This document shows, in pieces, positions 10,861 through 18,704 of a stretch of 64,000 nucleotides of DNA; positions within the stretch are counted from its first letter, which is position 1, and every line of letters starts with the position of its first letter. The notes under the pieces were generated by a model. That model made no database searches, was not told where the DNA came from, and saw nothing but the letters and a program-made list of their open reading frames with translations. The position numbers were made by a program, and so were the translations under genes. The stretch comes from Franconibacter helveticus LMG 23732 (GTDB taxonomy: Bacteria; Pseudomonadota; Gammaproteobacteria; Enterobacterales; Enterobacteriaceae). The stretch lies in contig NZ_AWFX01000046.1 of assembly GCF_000463115.2 (NCBI RefSeq), forward strand, positions 19,818 to 83,817. Reading direction: 5' to 3'.

Positions 10861-11601
10861 ATGACGGACAAGAGTTCTGCCCCCATTTATACCCTGCGCG
10901 GTTTACCTTTGCTGGGATGGCGCGATATGCAGCATGCCCTTGATTATCTGTATGCGGATGGCGCGCTGAAAAAGGGTACGCTGGTGGCGATTAACGCTGA
11001 AAAAATGCTGACGCTGGAAGCGGATGCCGAAGTACGAAGCCTTATTGAAGCGGCGGAATTTAAATATGCCGATGGTATAAGCGTTGTGCGTTCCGTACGT
11101 AAAAAATATCCGGGAGCCCAGGTTTCCCGCGTCGCCGGGGCTGATTTATGGGAAGCGTTAATGGCGCGCGCCGGCGAGGCTGGCACACCGGTGTTCCTGG
11201 TGGGGGGCAAGCCTGACGTTCTGGCGCAGACGGAAGCGAAACTTCGAAAGCTCTGGAACGTGAATATCGTCGGCAGCCAGGATGGCTATTTTAAGCCCGA
11301 AGCGCGTCAGGCATTGTTTGCACGTATTCGCGACAGCGGCGCGCAGATTGTTACTGTCGCTATGGGTTCGCCGCGCCAGGAAATCTTCATGCGCGATTGC
11401 CGGAGCGTGCATCCCGACGCGCTTTTTATGGGCGTAGGCGGCACGTATGACGTATTCACCGGACACGTAAAGCGCGCGCCTAAAGCCTGGCAAAATCTGG
11501 GCCTCGAGTGGCTTTATCGTCTGCTTTCCCAGCCAGGCCGCCTTGTGCGTCAGCTGCGGCTGCTGCGTTATCTCGGCTGGCATTACACCGGACGCCTCTG
11601 A
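10861..11601 (+). CDS. wecG: UDP-ManNAcA:lipid I ManNAcA transferase WecG
   Basis: WecG adds ManNAcA to undecaprenyl-PP-GlcNAc to give ECA lipid II. The 246-residue protein belongs to the WecG/TagA/CpsF glycosyltransferase family, with the motifs [11 protein letters not shown] near residue 62, [11 protein letters not shown] near 113, [12 protein letters not shown] near 167 and [12 protein letters not shown] near 190. AAGGA lies 6 bases before the ATG. It is the last gene of the ECA cluster; a hairpin without a T run follows its stop codon. Confidence 0.95.
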   Translation: MTDKSSAPIYTLRGLPLLGWRDMQHALDYLYADGALKKGTLVAINAEKMLTLEADAEVRSLIEAAEFKYADGISVVRSVRKKYPGAQVSRVAGADLWEALMARAGEAGTPVFLVGGKPDVLAQTEAKLRKLWNVNIVGSQDGYFKPEARQALFARIRDSGAQIVTVAMGSPRQEIFMRDCRSVHPDALFMGVGGTYDVFTGHVKRAPKAWQNLGLEWLYRLLSQPGRLVRQLRLLRYLGWHYTGRL

Positions 11602-11608
11602 TCTTTTT

Positions 11609-11631
11609 GCAGCGTGCCGAAAGCACGCTGC
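11609..11631 (+). terminator. Hairpin at the end of the ECA operon
   Basis: A perfect 9-bp stem GCAGCGTGC / GCACGCTGC with a CGAAA loop starts 8 bases after the wecG stop. There is no T run after it, so it may protect the mRNA end or act together with Rho instead of being an intrinsic terminator. The rest of the 242-base gap to yifK should hold the yifK promoter; a weak candidate is TTGTTA at 11707 with an AT-rich -10 near 11731. Confidence 0.4.
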
Positions 11632-11822
11632 ATTCCTTGCCTTCACCGCTGCTTTATTATCCAGAATCCGCTTTTTTTCAAAGCATCGTTTGCCATTTGC
11701 CAAAAATTGTTAAAACATGCGCCCGCGCGCAGTATTCAGTATCCGTCATTTATTTGATGAATCGATGGCCTGCGCGGCACGTGAGATGGCCACATCACAA
11801 TAACCGGTCAACCCGGAACAGA

Positions 11823-11834
11823 TGCAAACACAAT
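11823..11834 (+). promoter_or_regulatory. Possible GcvB sRNA target in the yifK leader
   Basis: The C/A-rich stretch TGCAAACACAAT lies 10-21 bases before the yifK ATG, just ahead of the ribosome site GAGGA. GcvB uses a G/U-rich seed to block such sites, and yifK is an established GcvB target in Salmonella. The match here is by composition and place only. Confidence 0.35.
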
Positions 11835-11843
11835 TGAGGATCT

Positions 11844-13229
11844 ATGGCAGAAGAAAAAGCGGAGCTACAGCGTGGGCTGGAAGCTCGACATATTGAACTT
11901 ATCGCGCTTGGCGGCACGATTGGCGTCGGCCTGTTCATGGGCGCGGCAAGCACGCTGAAATGGGCAGGCCCGTCGGTATTGCTGGCTTATATTATCGCCG
12001 GGCTGTTTGTTTTTTTTATCATGCGCTCGATGGGCGAAATGTTATTTCTGGAGCCTGTGGCGGGGTCGTTCGCGGTTTATGCGCACCGTTATATAAACCC
12101 ATTTTTTGGCTATCTCACCGCCTGGTCATACTGGTTTATGTGGATGGCGGTAGGGATTTCGGAAATCACGGCCATTGGCGTCTATGTGCAGTACTGGTTC
12201 CCTGAATTGCCGCAATGGCTGCCCGCGTTGCTGGCCGTAGGCCTGGTCGCGTTAGCAAACCTTGCCGCGGTTCGGCTGTATGGGGAGATCGAGTTCTGGT
12301 TCGCGATGATTAAAGTCACCACCATTATTGTGATGATCGTGGTGGGGCTTGGCGTGATTTTCTTTGGTTTCGGCAATGGCGGCCATGCCACAGGTTTCTC
12401 TAATCTCACATCGCATGGCGGCTTTTTTGCTGGCGGCTGGAAAGGCTTTTTGACCGCGCTTTGTATTGTGGTGGCCTCTTATCAGGGCGTTGAGCTTATC
12501 GGTATCACCGCAGGCGAGGCGAAAAACCCGCAGGTCACGCTGCGCAGCGCGGTAGGCAAGGTTCTCTGGCGAATCCTGATTTTTTATGTCGGCGCCATTT
12601 TCGTTATCGTAACGATTTTTCCGTGGGATGAGATAGGCAGCAACGGCAGCCCGTTTGTGCTGACATTCGCGAAAATTGGCATTACCGCCGCGGCTGGCAT
12701 TATCAACTTTGTGGTGCTGACGGCGGCGCTGTCCGGTTGCAACAGCGGGATGTATAGCTGCGGACGTATGCTCTACGCGCTGGCAAAAAACCGCCAGTTA
12801 CCGAAGGCGATGACGAAAGTATCGAAAAGCGGCGTGCCGGTAGCGGGCGTTACGCTTTCTATTATTATTCTGCTGATCGGCTCTTGTCTGAACTACATCA
12901 TTCCCAACCCGCAGCGCGTATTCGTTTATGTCTACAGCGCCAGCGTGCTGCCGGGCATGGTGCCGTGGTTCGTGATCCTGATTAGCCAGCTTCGCTTCCG
13001 CCATGTTCATCGCCAGGCTATCGCTTCGCATCCTTTCCGCTCCGTGCTTTTCCCGTGGGCGAACTGGCTGACGATGGCGTTTCTGGCTTGTGTGCTGGTG
13101 GGCATGGGTATTAACGACGACACGCGCATGTCGCTGTTTGTCGGCATACTCTTTTTGGCGTTAGTTTCGCTGGTCTATAAGGTATTCGGCCTTAATCGAC
13201 ACGTTCACGAGCCAAAAGCGGACAGATAA
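11844..13229 (+). CDS. yifK: Threonine/serine:H+ symporter YifK (ThrP), APC family
   Basis: This is an inner-membrane amino acid permease of the APC superfamily with twelve hydrophobic segments in 461 residues. The family signature is seen at the N-terminus ([23 protein letters not shown]) and at [18 protein letters not shown] near residue 215. E. coli YifK (ThrP) takes up threonine and serine; related AAP permeases such as ProY are similar, but the place between wecG and argX supports yifK. GAGGA lies 3 bases before the ATG. Confidence 0.93.
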   Translation: MAEEKAELQRGLEARHIELIALGGTIGVGLFMGAASTLKWAGPSVLLAYIIAGLFVFFIMRSMGEMLFLEPVAGSFAVYAHRYINPFFGYLTAWSYWFMWMAVGISEITAIGVYVQYWFPELPQWLPALLAVGLVALANLAAVRLYGEIEFWFAMIKVTTIIVMIVVGLGVIFFGFGNGGHATGFSNLTSHGGFFAGGWKGFLTALCIVVASYQGVELIGITAGEAKNPQVTLRSAVGKVLWRILIFYVGAIFVIVTIFPWDEIGSNGSPFVLTFAKIGITAAAGIINFVVLTAALSGCNSGMYSCGRMLYALAKNRQLPKAMTKVSKSGVPVAGVTLSIIILLIGSCLNYIIPNPQRVFVYVYSASVLPGMVPWFVILISQLRFRHVHRQAIASHPFRSVLFPWANWLTMAFLACVLVGMGINDDTRMSLFVGILFLALVSLVYKVFGLNRHVHEPKADR

Positions 13230-13281
13230 CCGCCATGATGCGCAAAGCATAACCAAACGCGCATTTTCTTAAAAAAAGCAC

Positions 13282-13310
13282 TAGACAGCAGGGCGCTAAG
13301 ACCGTAGTAT
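13282..13310 (+). promoter_or_regulatory. Promoter of the argX-hisR-leuT-proM tRNA operon
   Basis: TAGACA at 13282-13287 and TAGTAT at 13305-13310 are separated by 17 bases, and a C-rich stretch (CCCCACCCGC) follows directly. This discriminator is typical of stringently controlled stable-RNA promoters. The first tRNA starts 21 bases further on. Confidence 0.7.
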
Positions 13311-13331
13311 CCCCACCCGCAACGGCGCTAC

Positions 13332-13408
<77 letters not shown>

Positions 13409-13463
13409 TTTTAATAAGGCGCTTGAGCGACGAGAGTAGAACAGGCAGTAAAAGATTTACAGT

Positions 13464-13540
13464 GGTGGCTATAGCTCAGTTGGTAGAGCCCTGGATTGTG
13501 ATTCCAGTTGTCGTGGGTTCGAGTCCCATTAGCCACCCCA
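13464..13540 (+). tRNA. hisR: tRNA-His (anticodon GTG)
   Basis: The acceptor GTGGCTA pairs with TAGCCAC; the anticodon loop ATTGTGATT holds GTG; the T loop is GGTTCGAGTCC and CCA is encoded. The extra 5' G (G-1) needed by histidyl-tRNA synthetase is present at 13464. Confidence 0.97.
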
Positions 13541-13554
13541 TTATTTTGTGGCAT

Positions 13555-13641
13555 GCGAAGGTGGCGGAATTGGTAGACGCGCTAGCTTCAGGTGTTAGTG
13601 TCCTTACGGACGTGGGGGTTCAAGTCCCCCCCCTCGCACCA
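13555..13641 (+). tRNA. leuT: tRNA-Leu (anticodon CAG)
   Basis: This is an 87-base class II tRNA: acceptor GCGAAGG, D arm GGCGGAATTGGTAGACGC, anticodon CAG in GCTTCAGGTG, a long variable arm (GTGTCCTTACGGACGT), a T loop GGTTCAAGTCC, and encoded CCA. Confidence 0.97.
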
Positions 13642-13679
13642 CTCCTTGAATTGAACTAAAAATTCAAAAAGCAGTACCT

Positions 13680-13756
13680 CGGCGAGTAGCGCAGCTTGGT
13701 AGCGCAACTGGTTTGGGACCAGTGGGTCGGAGGTTCGAATCCTCTCTCGCCGACCA
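13680..13756 (+). tRNA. proM: tRNA-Pro (anticodon TGG)
   Basis: The 77-base gene has acceptor CGGCGAG pairing with CTCGCCG, the anticodon TGG in GTTTGGGAC, T loop GGTTCGAATCC and encoded CCA. It is the last tRNA of the operon and is followed by a strong terminator. No repeat of its 3' end was seen downstream, so no integrated element is evident here. Confidence 0.97.
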
Positions 13757-13762
13757 ATTTTG

Positions 13763-13786
13763 AACCCCGCTTCGGCGGGGTTTTTT
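13763..13786 (+). terminator. Terminator of the tRNA operon
   Basis: CCCCGC / GCGGGG around a TTCG tetraloop, followed by six T, starts 8 bases after the end of proM. This is a textbook intrinsic terminator. Confidence 0.93.
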
Positions 13787-13870
13787 GTTTTCTCATTTCT
13801 TATGATGCTTCCCTCTGCTTCCCCTGCATTCCCTGAAGCGTCATCAATAAACCACCCTTCCGGCACAGCC

Positions 13871-13888
13871 TGTCTCTTTATAGAGACA
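13871..13888 (+). promoter_or_regulatory. GlrR (QseF) binding site 1 upstream of glmZ
   Basis: TGTC-N10-GACA is a perfect match to the published GlrR consensus. Its centre is about 210 bases upstream of the glmZ start, a normal enhancer distance for a sigma-54 promoter. The core is itself palindromic (TGTCTC...GAGACA). Confidence 0.75.
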
Positions 13889-13934
13889 CCTAACCCTTTA
13901 TTTTTATTACTCTTTTTATTAGATGGCTTATGGG

Positions 13935-13952
13935 TGTCGCTGCAAAGAGACA
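13935..13952 (+). promoter_or_regulatory. GlrR (QseF) binding site 2 upstream of glmZ
   Basis: A second perfect TGTC-N10-GACA lies 64 bases downstream of the first, about six helical turns away, centred near -146 of glmZ. Two such sites in 300 bases are unlikely by chance. Confidence 0.75.
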
Positions 13953-14062
13953 TCAGGCGTGGCTACAGCAGAGCGTAACGCCCCGTAACTGACGTAATCT
14001 ATTTTCCATAAGCTAATGATATGGCTAAGAAAAAAGATATTTTTCAAGCGTTTGTGAATGCC

Positions 14063-14083
14063 TGGCACGCCTTATGCTATATT
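14063..14083 (+). promoter_or_regulatory. Overlapping sigma-54 and sigma-70 promoter of glmZ
   Basis: TGGCACGCCTTATGCT has the GG-N10-GC spacing and -24/-12 bases of a sigma-54 promoter, with GC at 14076-14077, placing the start at 14089-14090. TATATT at 14078-14083 can serve as a sigma-70 -10 box for the same start. Overlapping promoters of this kind are known for glmY and, in some enterobacteria, for glmZ. Confidence 0.8.
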
Positions 14084-14089
14084 GAGTGC

Positions 14090-14291
14090 GTAGATGCTCA
14101 TTCCACTCCTTATGTTTGCCCCAGGCTTCATAAACCCCGGAATGACGCAGAGCCATTTACGGTGCTTATCGTCCACAGACAGATGTCGCTTACGCCTCAT
14201 CAAACACCCTGGACACAACGTTGAGTGAAGCACCACAATTTGTTGTCAAACAGACCTGTTTTAACACCTGCCTTCGGGCAGGTGTTTTTTT
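14090..14291 (+). ncRNA. glmZ: GlmZ small RNA
   Basis: GlmZ is the Hfq-dependent sRNA that pairs with the glmS leader and activates synthesis of glucosamine-6-phosphate synthase; RapZ and RNase E cut it when glucosamine-6-phosphate is plentiful. The sequence matches E. coli GlmZ along its full length of about 200 bases: the 5' end GTAGATGCTCATTCC, the central GGAATGACGCAGAGCC and GGTGCTTATCGTCCAC segments, the pairing region around TTTGTTGTCAAACAGACC, and the terminator. It lies between the tRNA operon and hemY; E. coli has aslB-aslA in between, which are missing here. An overlapping open frame at 14021-14224 is not a gene. Confidence 0.93.
14264..14291 (+). terminator. GlmZ intrinsic terminator
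   Basis: ACACCTGCC / GGCAGGTGT with a TTCG loop, followed by a run of T, forms the 3' end of GlmZ. Confidence 0.93.
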
Positions 14292-14310
14292 ATGGGCGAA
14301 AGGAAAAGAG

Positions 14311-14334
14311 GCGGGCAAACGGCTGTTCGCCCGC
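14311..14334 (-). terminator. Probable terminator of the hemCDXY operon
   Basis: On the minus strand GCGGGC / GCCCGC forms a hairpin 10 bases after the hemY stop, followed by the pyrimidine-rich CTCTTTTCCTTT. It faces the GlmZ terminator. Confidence 0.55.
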
Positions 14335-14343
14335 AGAGGAACG

Positions 14344-15540
14344 TCAGGAAGGCGGGTTATTCTGCAATGTCAGCAACAGGCCGTCGCGACGCATGGCGGC
14401 CGCTTCTTCCGGCTTATGAAGCCTGTCGAGCACGTCGGCAAGCCAGGCGTAGTCGAACGCGTCCGGACGCTGTTTAAGAGCGGCGCGAAAAGCCAGGCTC
14501 GCTTCTTGCCATTCGCCATGCTGCATCAGCAACTGGCCAAGCGTGCTCCACAGCAGCGGTCGGTCGCCATGGGTCTTGATTTGCTGGCGCAGCACTTTTT
14601 CCAGCTGCTCCGGGTTGCCCGCTTTCAGGCGCGGCATCAGCATCACAAGACGCTCGTCATACTGACGCTTCAGGCCGTCGAGAATAATTTCCTGCGCGGT
14701 TTGATGATCGTCGCATTCAATTAAATGCTCCGCCATAGCGACCTGCAATTCAGGTTGCTGGCGCGTTTTACGGCTCTGATTGCGCCACCACTGCTTCAAC
14801 CCTTCGCTACCCTGTTCGGCGCGCGCTTTGTCCATCAGTCCCATCCAGGCCTGTTGAGCCAGCGCTTCGCGGTGCGCTTCGTCGCCGACCTGCGCTTTTT
14901 GCATGGACGGGATAATATCAAGCAGCGAAGCCCAGGCGCCCGTGCGGATATAGGCCTGTTCAGCCAGTCGCAGCACTTCCGGATGCCGGGGAGTGATTTC
15001 CAGCAGTTGATCAATGCCATGACGGGCGGCGTGATTTTCATTACGCGCCAGCTGGATCCGCGCGCGGGTGATCTCTACCGGCACCTGGTCGTTATCCGCA
15101 AGCTCAGCGGCGCGCTCGAGATGCTGATTCGCACGCGCTTCATCTCCGCGCTGCTGCGCGGCTTCGGCGGCCAGAAGGTAGTTCACAACCGGCTGTTCAG
15201 CGTGATCGGCGTTTTTCGCCATCAGCTTCTCAACCTGCTGATAATCGCCTTCCGCCAGCTTCAGCAGCGCCTGTTTTGTTTGCTTACGAGCCCGGCTGCG
15301 CTTGCGGCCCATGAACCAGCCGCGAGTGCGCGCGCCGGTGCGAAAAAGACGGCGCAGCAACCATTCGACAGCAAAGAGCACCAGCAAAGCCAGAACAAGA
15401 ATAATCACCAGGCCAGTCACGCTGGTTTCAATATTCCAGTTATCCGTCTGAATAAGCACGTACCCCTGATGCCCGGCGATAACAGGGCCGAGCACGATGC
15501 CTGCCATTAACAGCAGGAAGAGCAACAACACTTTCAGCAT
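14344..15540 (-). CDS. hemY: HemY, membrane TPR protein of the heme operon
   Basis: HemY is an inner-membrane protein of the hemCDXY operon; its exact role in heme synthesis is not settled. The 398 residues have two hydrophobic segments at the N-terminus (near 1-20 and 40-62), then a basic stretch, then a mostly helical region with TPR-like repeats. It is not the protoporphyrinogen oxidase also called HemY in Gram-positives. The start codon overlaps the hemX stop by one base (TAATG). Confidence 0.93.
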   Translation of the reverse strand: MLKVLLLFLLLMAGIVLGPVIAGHQGYVLIQTDNWNIETSVTGLVIILVLALLVLFAVEWLLRRLFRTGARTRGWFMGRKRSRARKQTKQALLKLAEGDYQQVEKLMAKNADHAEQPVVNYLLAAEAAQQRGDEARANQHLERAAELADNDQVPVEITRARIQLARNENHAARHGIDQLLEITPRHPEVLRLAEQAYIRTGAWASLLDIIPSMQKAQVGDEAHREALAQQAWMGLMDKARAEQGSEGLKQWWRNQSRKTRQQPELQVAMAEHLIECDDHQTAQEIILDGLKRQYDERLVMLMPRLKAGNPEQLEKVLRQQIKTHGDRPLLWSTLGQLLMQHGEWQEASLAFRAALKQRPDAFDYAWLADVLDRLHKPEEAAAMRRDGLLLTLQNNPPS

Positions 15541-16718
15541 TATTGTTCTCCCTGAGCGGCGGCAGGCGCGGCGGCTTGCGGCGCCGGTTGCGGGGCGTTC
15601 GCCTCAGCGGCGGGCTGCGCCAGCAGGTTGCGCACGCGAGTCTGCATAAGTTTTTCCAGAATCGGCTGGCTTTGCAGCGATTCCGGCGCTTCCATGGTGA
15701 TGTTCTGCTGGCTCAGGTTGTCCAGCGTTTCCAGAAACGCTTTGGTGCCTGCGTCGTCGGTATCGTAATAAGCGCGAACCCACGTAGAGACATTATCCAG
15801 CGACTGTTTATAGGTCTCTTCCTGATGGCGCGGCACCGCCTGAGCTGCAATCAGCAGGCGCGAGCGGATGTTTTCGCGCAGGTAAATATCCTGATTCGGC
15901 GCCAGCAGCGGCACGGCGGTATCGTCGCGACGGCGAATGGTGATAAAGCTGTCCATAAAGTTCTGCCAGCTTTTCACCAGGTTTTGCCGCCACTCGCTAA
16001 GCGAGCTGGAAAGCTCGGTGCCGTCGCTGTCCATGGGCGCGTCGTTGTCGTCGTTATCCGCCAGGCGCAGGTTATCCACCTGGTTTGATAGTTGATTCAG
16101 CTTCAGGACAATGCCGTCGTAATCGACCTGGGTTATCGCCGAAAGGCTGGCGATATCGGTAGTAATGGCGCGGCGAGCGGTAATCAGGCTCGGATCGTTC
16201 ATATCCGCAAGGCTTGCGTCCGCGCTTTTCAGCAGCGCGGCTGCCGTGGTGACATCCTGATCGCTCCAGAGCTTACGGCCTGCCAGCTTCACCAGGAAAT
16301 CGGCTTGCGCCAGCAGCCAGGTGTGCGCCTCAGTGCCGGAAATCGTCGCCACTTTTTGCTGAACTTCATCCAGCTGGCGCGCCATCGCCGCCTGCTGGTT
16401 TTTCGCTTCTTCCAGCGCGCCCGCCTGTTGCTTGATAATATTTTGCAATTCGGCGTTCTGCGCCTGCTGCTGGTTTTGCAGCGAGGTTACTTGCGAAGCG
16501 AGGGTATCGGTACTGGCGCTTTGCGCGGAAGCCTGATGTTTGGCCCATGTCCAGACACCCGCGCCTGCCGCCAGCGCAATGGCGATAGCAATAGCGCTCA
16601 GCGCGAGAGCGGCTTTGCCGGTACGATCCTTCTTCTCTGCGTTTTCCGGTCGTGGCGTCGTTTCCACGGCCTCCCTGGTCTCTTCAACCACGTCGGAGGA
16701 ATGTTGTTGTTCCGTCAT
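15540..16718 (-). CDS. hemX: HemX, membrane protein of the heme operon
   Basis: The protein has 392 residues: an acidic cytoplasmic N-terminus, one membrane helix near residues 35-55 ([20 protein letters not shown]), a glutamine-rich coiled coil near 70-125, and a periplasmic domain ending in a proline/alanine/glutamine-rich tail. Older annotations call it uroporphyrinogen-III methyltransferase, but it lacks that catalytic domain. It lies 21 bases after hemD in the same operon. Confidence 0.93.
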   Translation of the reverse strand: MTEQQHSSDVVEETREAVETTPRPENAEKKDRTGKAALALSAIAIAIALAAGAGVWTWAKHQASAQSASTDTLASQVTSLQNQQQAQNAELQNIIKQQAGALEEAKNQQAAMARQLDEVQQKVATISGTEAHTWLLAQADFLVKLAGRKLWSDQDVTTAAALLKSADASLADMNDPSLITARRAITTDIASLSAITQVDYDGIVLKLNQLSNQVDNLRLADNDDNDAPMDSDGTELSSSLSEWRQNLVKSWQNFMDSFITIRRRDDTAVPLLAPNQDIYLRENIRSRLLIAAQAVPRHQEETYKQSLDNVSTWVRAYYDTDDAGTKAFLETLDNLSQQNITMEAPESLQSQPILEKLMQTRVRNLLAQPAAEANAPQPAPQAAAPAAAQGEQ

Positions 16719-16739
16719 TATGGCTTCCCGTTATGAGAG

Positions 16740-17480
16740 TTATTGCAACACGCGCAGCAGCGCGTCGTTGTCGGCATTGTCGGCGACCAGAATATCCTGC
16801 CAGCCCCGTTCCCGGGCGAGGGTCGCCAGACGCTCGCTGACGACGACCAGTCGACAGCGCAGCAACCAGTTAGTGCGATACCACTCCGGGATAAGGGCAT
16901 AAAGCTGGTCGAGCATTTCGCCACTGGTTACCACCAGCGTGTCGATACCGCGCGACTGCCAGCGCCAGGCTTCCTCTGTCCCGTCATAGATTTTCGTACA
17001 ACGTTGATAACATTCACAAAACGTTACGTTAGCGCCGCGTTCCACCAGCGTTTCAGCCAGCAATTCACGCCCGCCGTTGCCGCGCAAAATCAGCGCCTGC
17101 TTGCCGGCAACGTTTTGTAATTCAGGTAATTGTAGCAAGACTTCGCTGACTTCCCGATCGCGCGGATAGCTTACGTGCAGACCGCTGGTCTGATGCAGCG
17201 CCAGGGCTGTGGTTCGGCCAATGGCAAAAGCGTTAACATTTTGCGGCCAGGGTTTGCCGAGGCGCTTAAGTTCAGCGCCGGCATAATGCGCGGCATGTTG
17301 TGAAACAGCGAAGAGCAGATCGTCAGGCGTAAGGGCGTCGAGCAGGGCAGGAAGGCGAGCAAGTTCACGCCCTGGGGTAAATTCGATCAGCGGAAAACTC
17401 CAGGCCTCTCGCCCGAGCGCGCGCAGGCGGCTCACTAATGCTTCCCCGGCAGGGAACGGGCGGGTGACCAGGATGTTCAT
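16740..17480 (-). CDS. hemD: Uroporphyrinogen-III synthase HemD
   Basis: HemD closes and inverts hydroxymethylbilane to uroporphyrinogen III, the branch point to heme, siroheme and cobalamin. The 246 residues match the E. coli length. The family is weakly conserved, but the N-terminus [16 protein letters not shown], the segment [21 protein letters not shown], and [14 protein letters not shown] are characteristic. ATG overlaps the hemC stop (ATGA), which implies translational coupling. Confidence 0.95.
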   Translation of the reverse strand: MNILVTRPFPAGEALVSRLRALGREAWSFPLIEFTPGRELARLPALLDALTPDDLLFAVSQHAAHYAGAELKRLGKPWPQNVNAFAIGRTTALALHQTSGLHVSYPRDREVSEVLLQLPELQNVAGKQALILRGNGGRELLAETLVERGANVTFCECYQRCTKIYDGTEEAWRWQSRGIDTLVVTSGEMLDQLYALIPEWYRTNWLLRCRLVVVSERLATLARERGWQDILVADNADNDALLRVLQ

Positions 17481-18418
17481 GCAGGCCCTTCTCCTTTATA
17501 CACGTCCGCAAGGATGGCCCGCGCGCCGTTGTTCAGCAGCTCTTCAGCGAGCGATACGCCTAAATCCGCCGCCTCGTCAGGCTTGCCGCGACGTTCGCCG
17601 CGAACCATCTGCGAACCGTCCGGCGCGCCGACCAGCGCCCGCAACCACAGTTCGCCCTCCACCAGTTCGGCATAGCTGCCGATAGGCACCTGACAACCGC
17701 CTTCCAGCCGGGTATTCATGGCGCGCTCGGCGCGAACGCGGACAGCTGTTTCGGCGTGGTTGAGCGGGGCGAGGAGTTCGCGGGTGCGAATGTCATCCAG
17801 CCGGCACTCAATGCCGACTGCACCCTGGCCGACGGCGGGCAGGGAAATTTCCGGCGGCAGCGCGCTGGTGATGCGCTCATCAAGCTGGAGTCGCTTAAGG
17901 CCCGCCACGGCGAGGATAATCGCGTCATAGTCGCCATTATCTAATTTGCTTAACCGCGTGCCGACGTTGCCGCGCAGGGAGCGGATAACCAGGTCCGGGC
18001 GGCGCTCGGCAATCTGACACTGGCGACGCAGACTGGAGGTGCCCACCACGCTACCCGCAGGCATTTCATCCAGGCTTTTATAATGGTTGGAAACAAAAGC
18101 GTCGCGTGGATCTTCACGCTCGCAAATGGTGGTAAGGCCAAGCCCCTCCGGAAATTCGACCGGCACGTCTTTCATCGAATGAACCGCGATGTCGGCGCGT
18201 TTTTCCAGCAGCGCCATTTCGAGCTCTTTGACAAACAGCCCCTTGCCGCCCACTTTAGCCAGCGGCGTGTCGAGGATAACATCGCCGCGCGTCACCATCG
18301 GCACCAGTTCCACTTCAAGCCCGGGGTGGCACGCCTCCAGGCGCTGTTTTACATACTGCGCCTGCCAGAGTGCAAGCGGGCTCTGCCGGGTGGCAATTCT
18401 TAATACTTTGTCTACCAT
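17477..18418 (-). CDS. hemC: Porphobilinogen deaminase (hydroxymethylbilane synthase) HemC
   Basis: HemC joins four porphobilinogen molecules into hydroxymethylbilane. The 313-residue protein has the N-terminal [14 protein letters not shown], the substrate-binding [17 protein letters not shown] and [11 protein letters not shown] segments, and the cofactor-attaching cysteine near residue 242 in [13 protein letters not shown]. It is the first gene of hemCDXY and is divergent from cyaA, with a 286-base gap that must hold both promoters. Confidence 0.97.
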   Translation of the reverse strand: MVDKVLRIATRQSPLALWQAQYVKQRLEACHPGLEVELVPMVTRGDVILDTPLAKVGGKGLFVKELEMALLEKRADIAVHSMKDVPVEFPEGLGLTTICEREDPRDAFVSNHYKSLDEMPAGSVVGTSSLRRQCQIAERRPDLVIRSLRGNVGTRLSKLDNGDYDAIILAVAGLKRLQLDERITSALPPEISLPAVGQGAVGIECRLDDIRTRELLAPLNHAETAVRVRAERAMNTRLEGGCQVPIGSYAELVEGELWLRALVGAPDGSQMVRGERRGKPDEAADLGVSLAEELLNNGARAILADVYKGEGPA

Positions 18419-18590
18419 GCTTGTTACCGTAAATATCGTCCGCTGAGCATCCTAACACTCTTAACAGAAGGCTGTCAGTCATAACGGGTCGGCGCCGCAG
18501 GCGGGAAGTGTCTCGTATTATGGAACAGCAAGCGGGGGATCGGTGCTACAATTGTTAAGTAGCGCATCTTTCTTTACGGTCAATCTGCAA

Positions 18591-18612
18591 GGTGTTAGAT
18601 TGATCACGTTTT
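18591..18612 (+). promoter_or_regulatory. CRP site in the cyaA promoter
   Basis: GGTGTTAGATTGATCACGTTTT matches the known CRP site over the main cyaA promoter of E. coli almost base for base. In E. coli, cAMP-CRP bound here represses cyaA, giving negative feedback on cAMP production. Confidence 0.8.
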
Positions 18613-18704
18613 AAACCGATTGTCAGCCTGCACCATCATAATCACAAGGGCGACAGCGGGAGCGGTGTTTTTTTCGAAATACTGAAACCATCAGGCGATA
18701 CGTC

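Noticed and set aside
13423..13659. 78-codon frame across the tRNA cluster
   Set aside because: It is a read-through of hisR and leuT; all bases are explained by tRNA genes.
13757..14089. Genomic island or att site next to proM
   Set aside because: No repeat of the tRNA 3' end and no integrase were found; the interval is explained by a terminator, GlrR sites and the glmZ promoter.
14021..14224. 67-codon frame MAKKKDIFQAF...
   Set aside because: It crosses the glmZ promoter and the 5' half of GlmZ, and has no conserved protein match.
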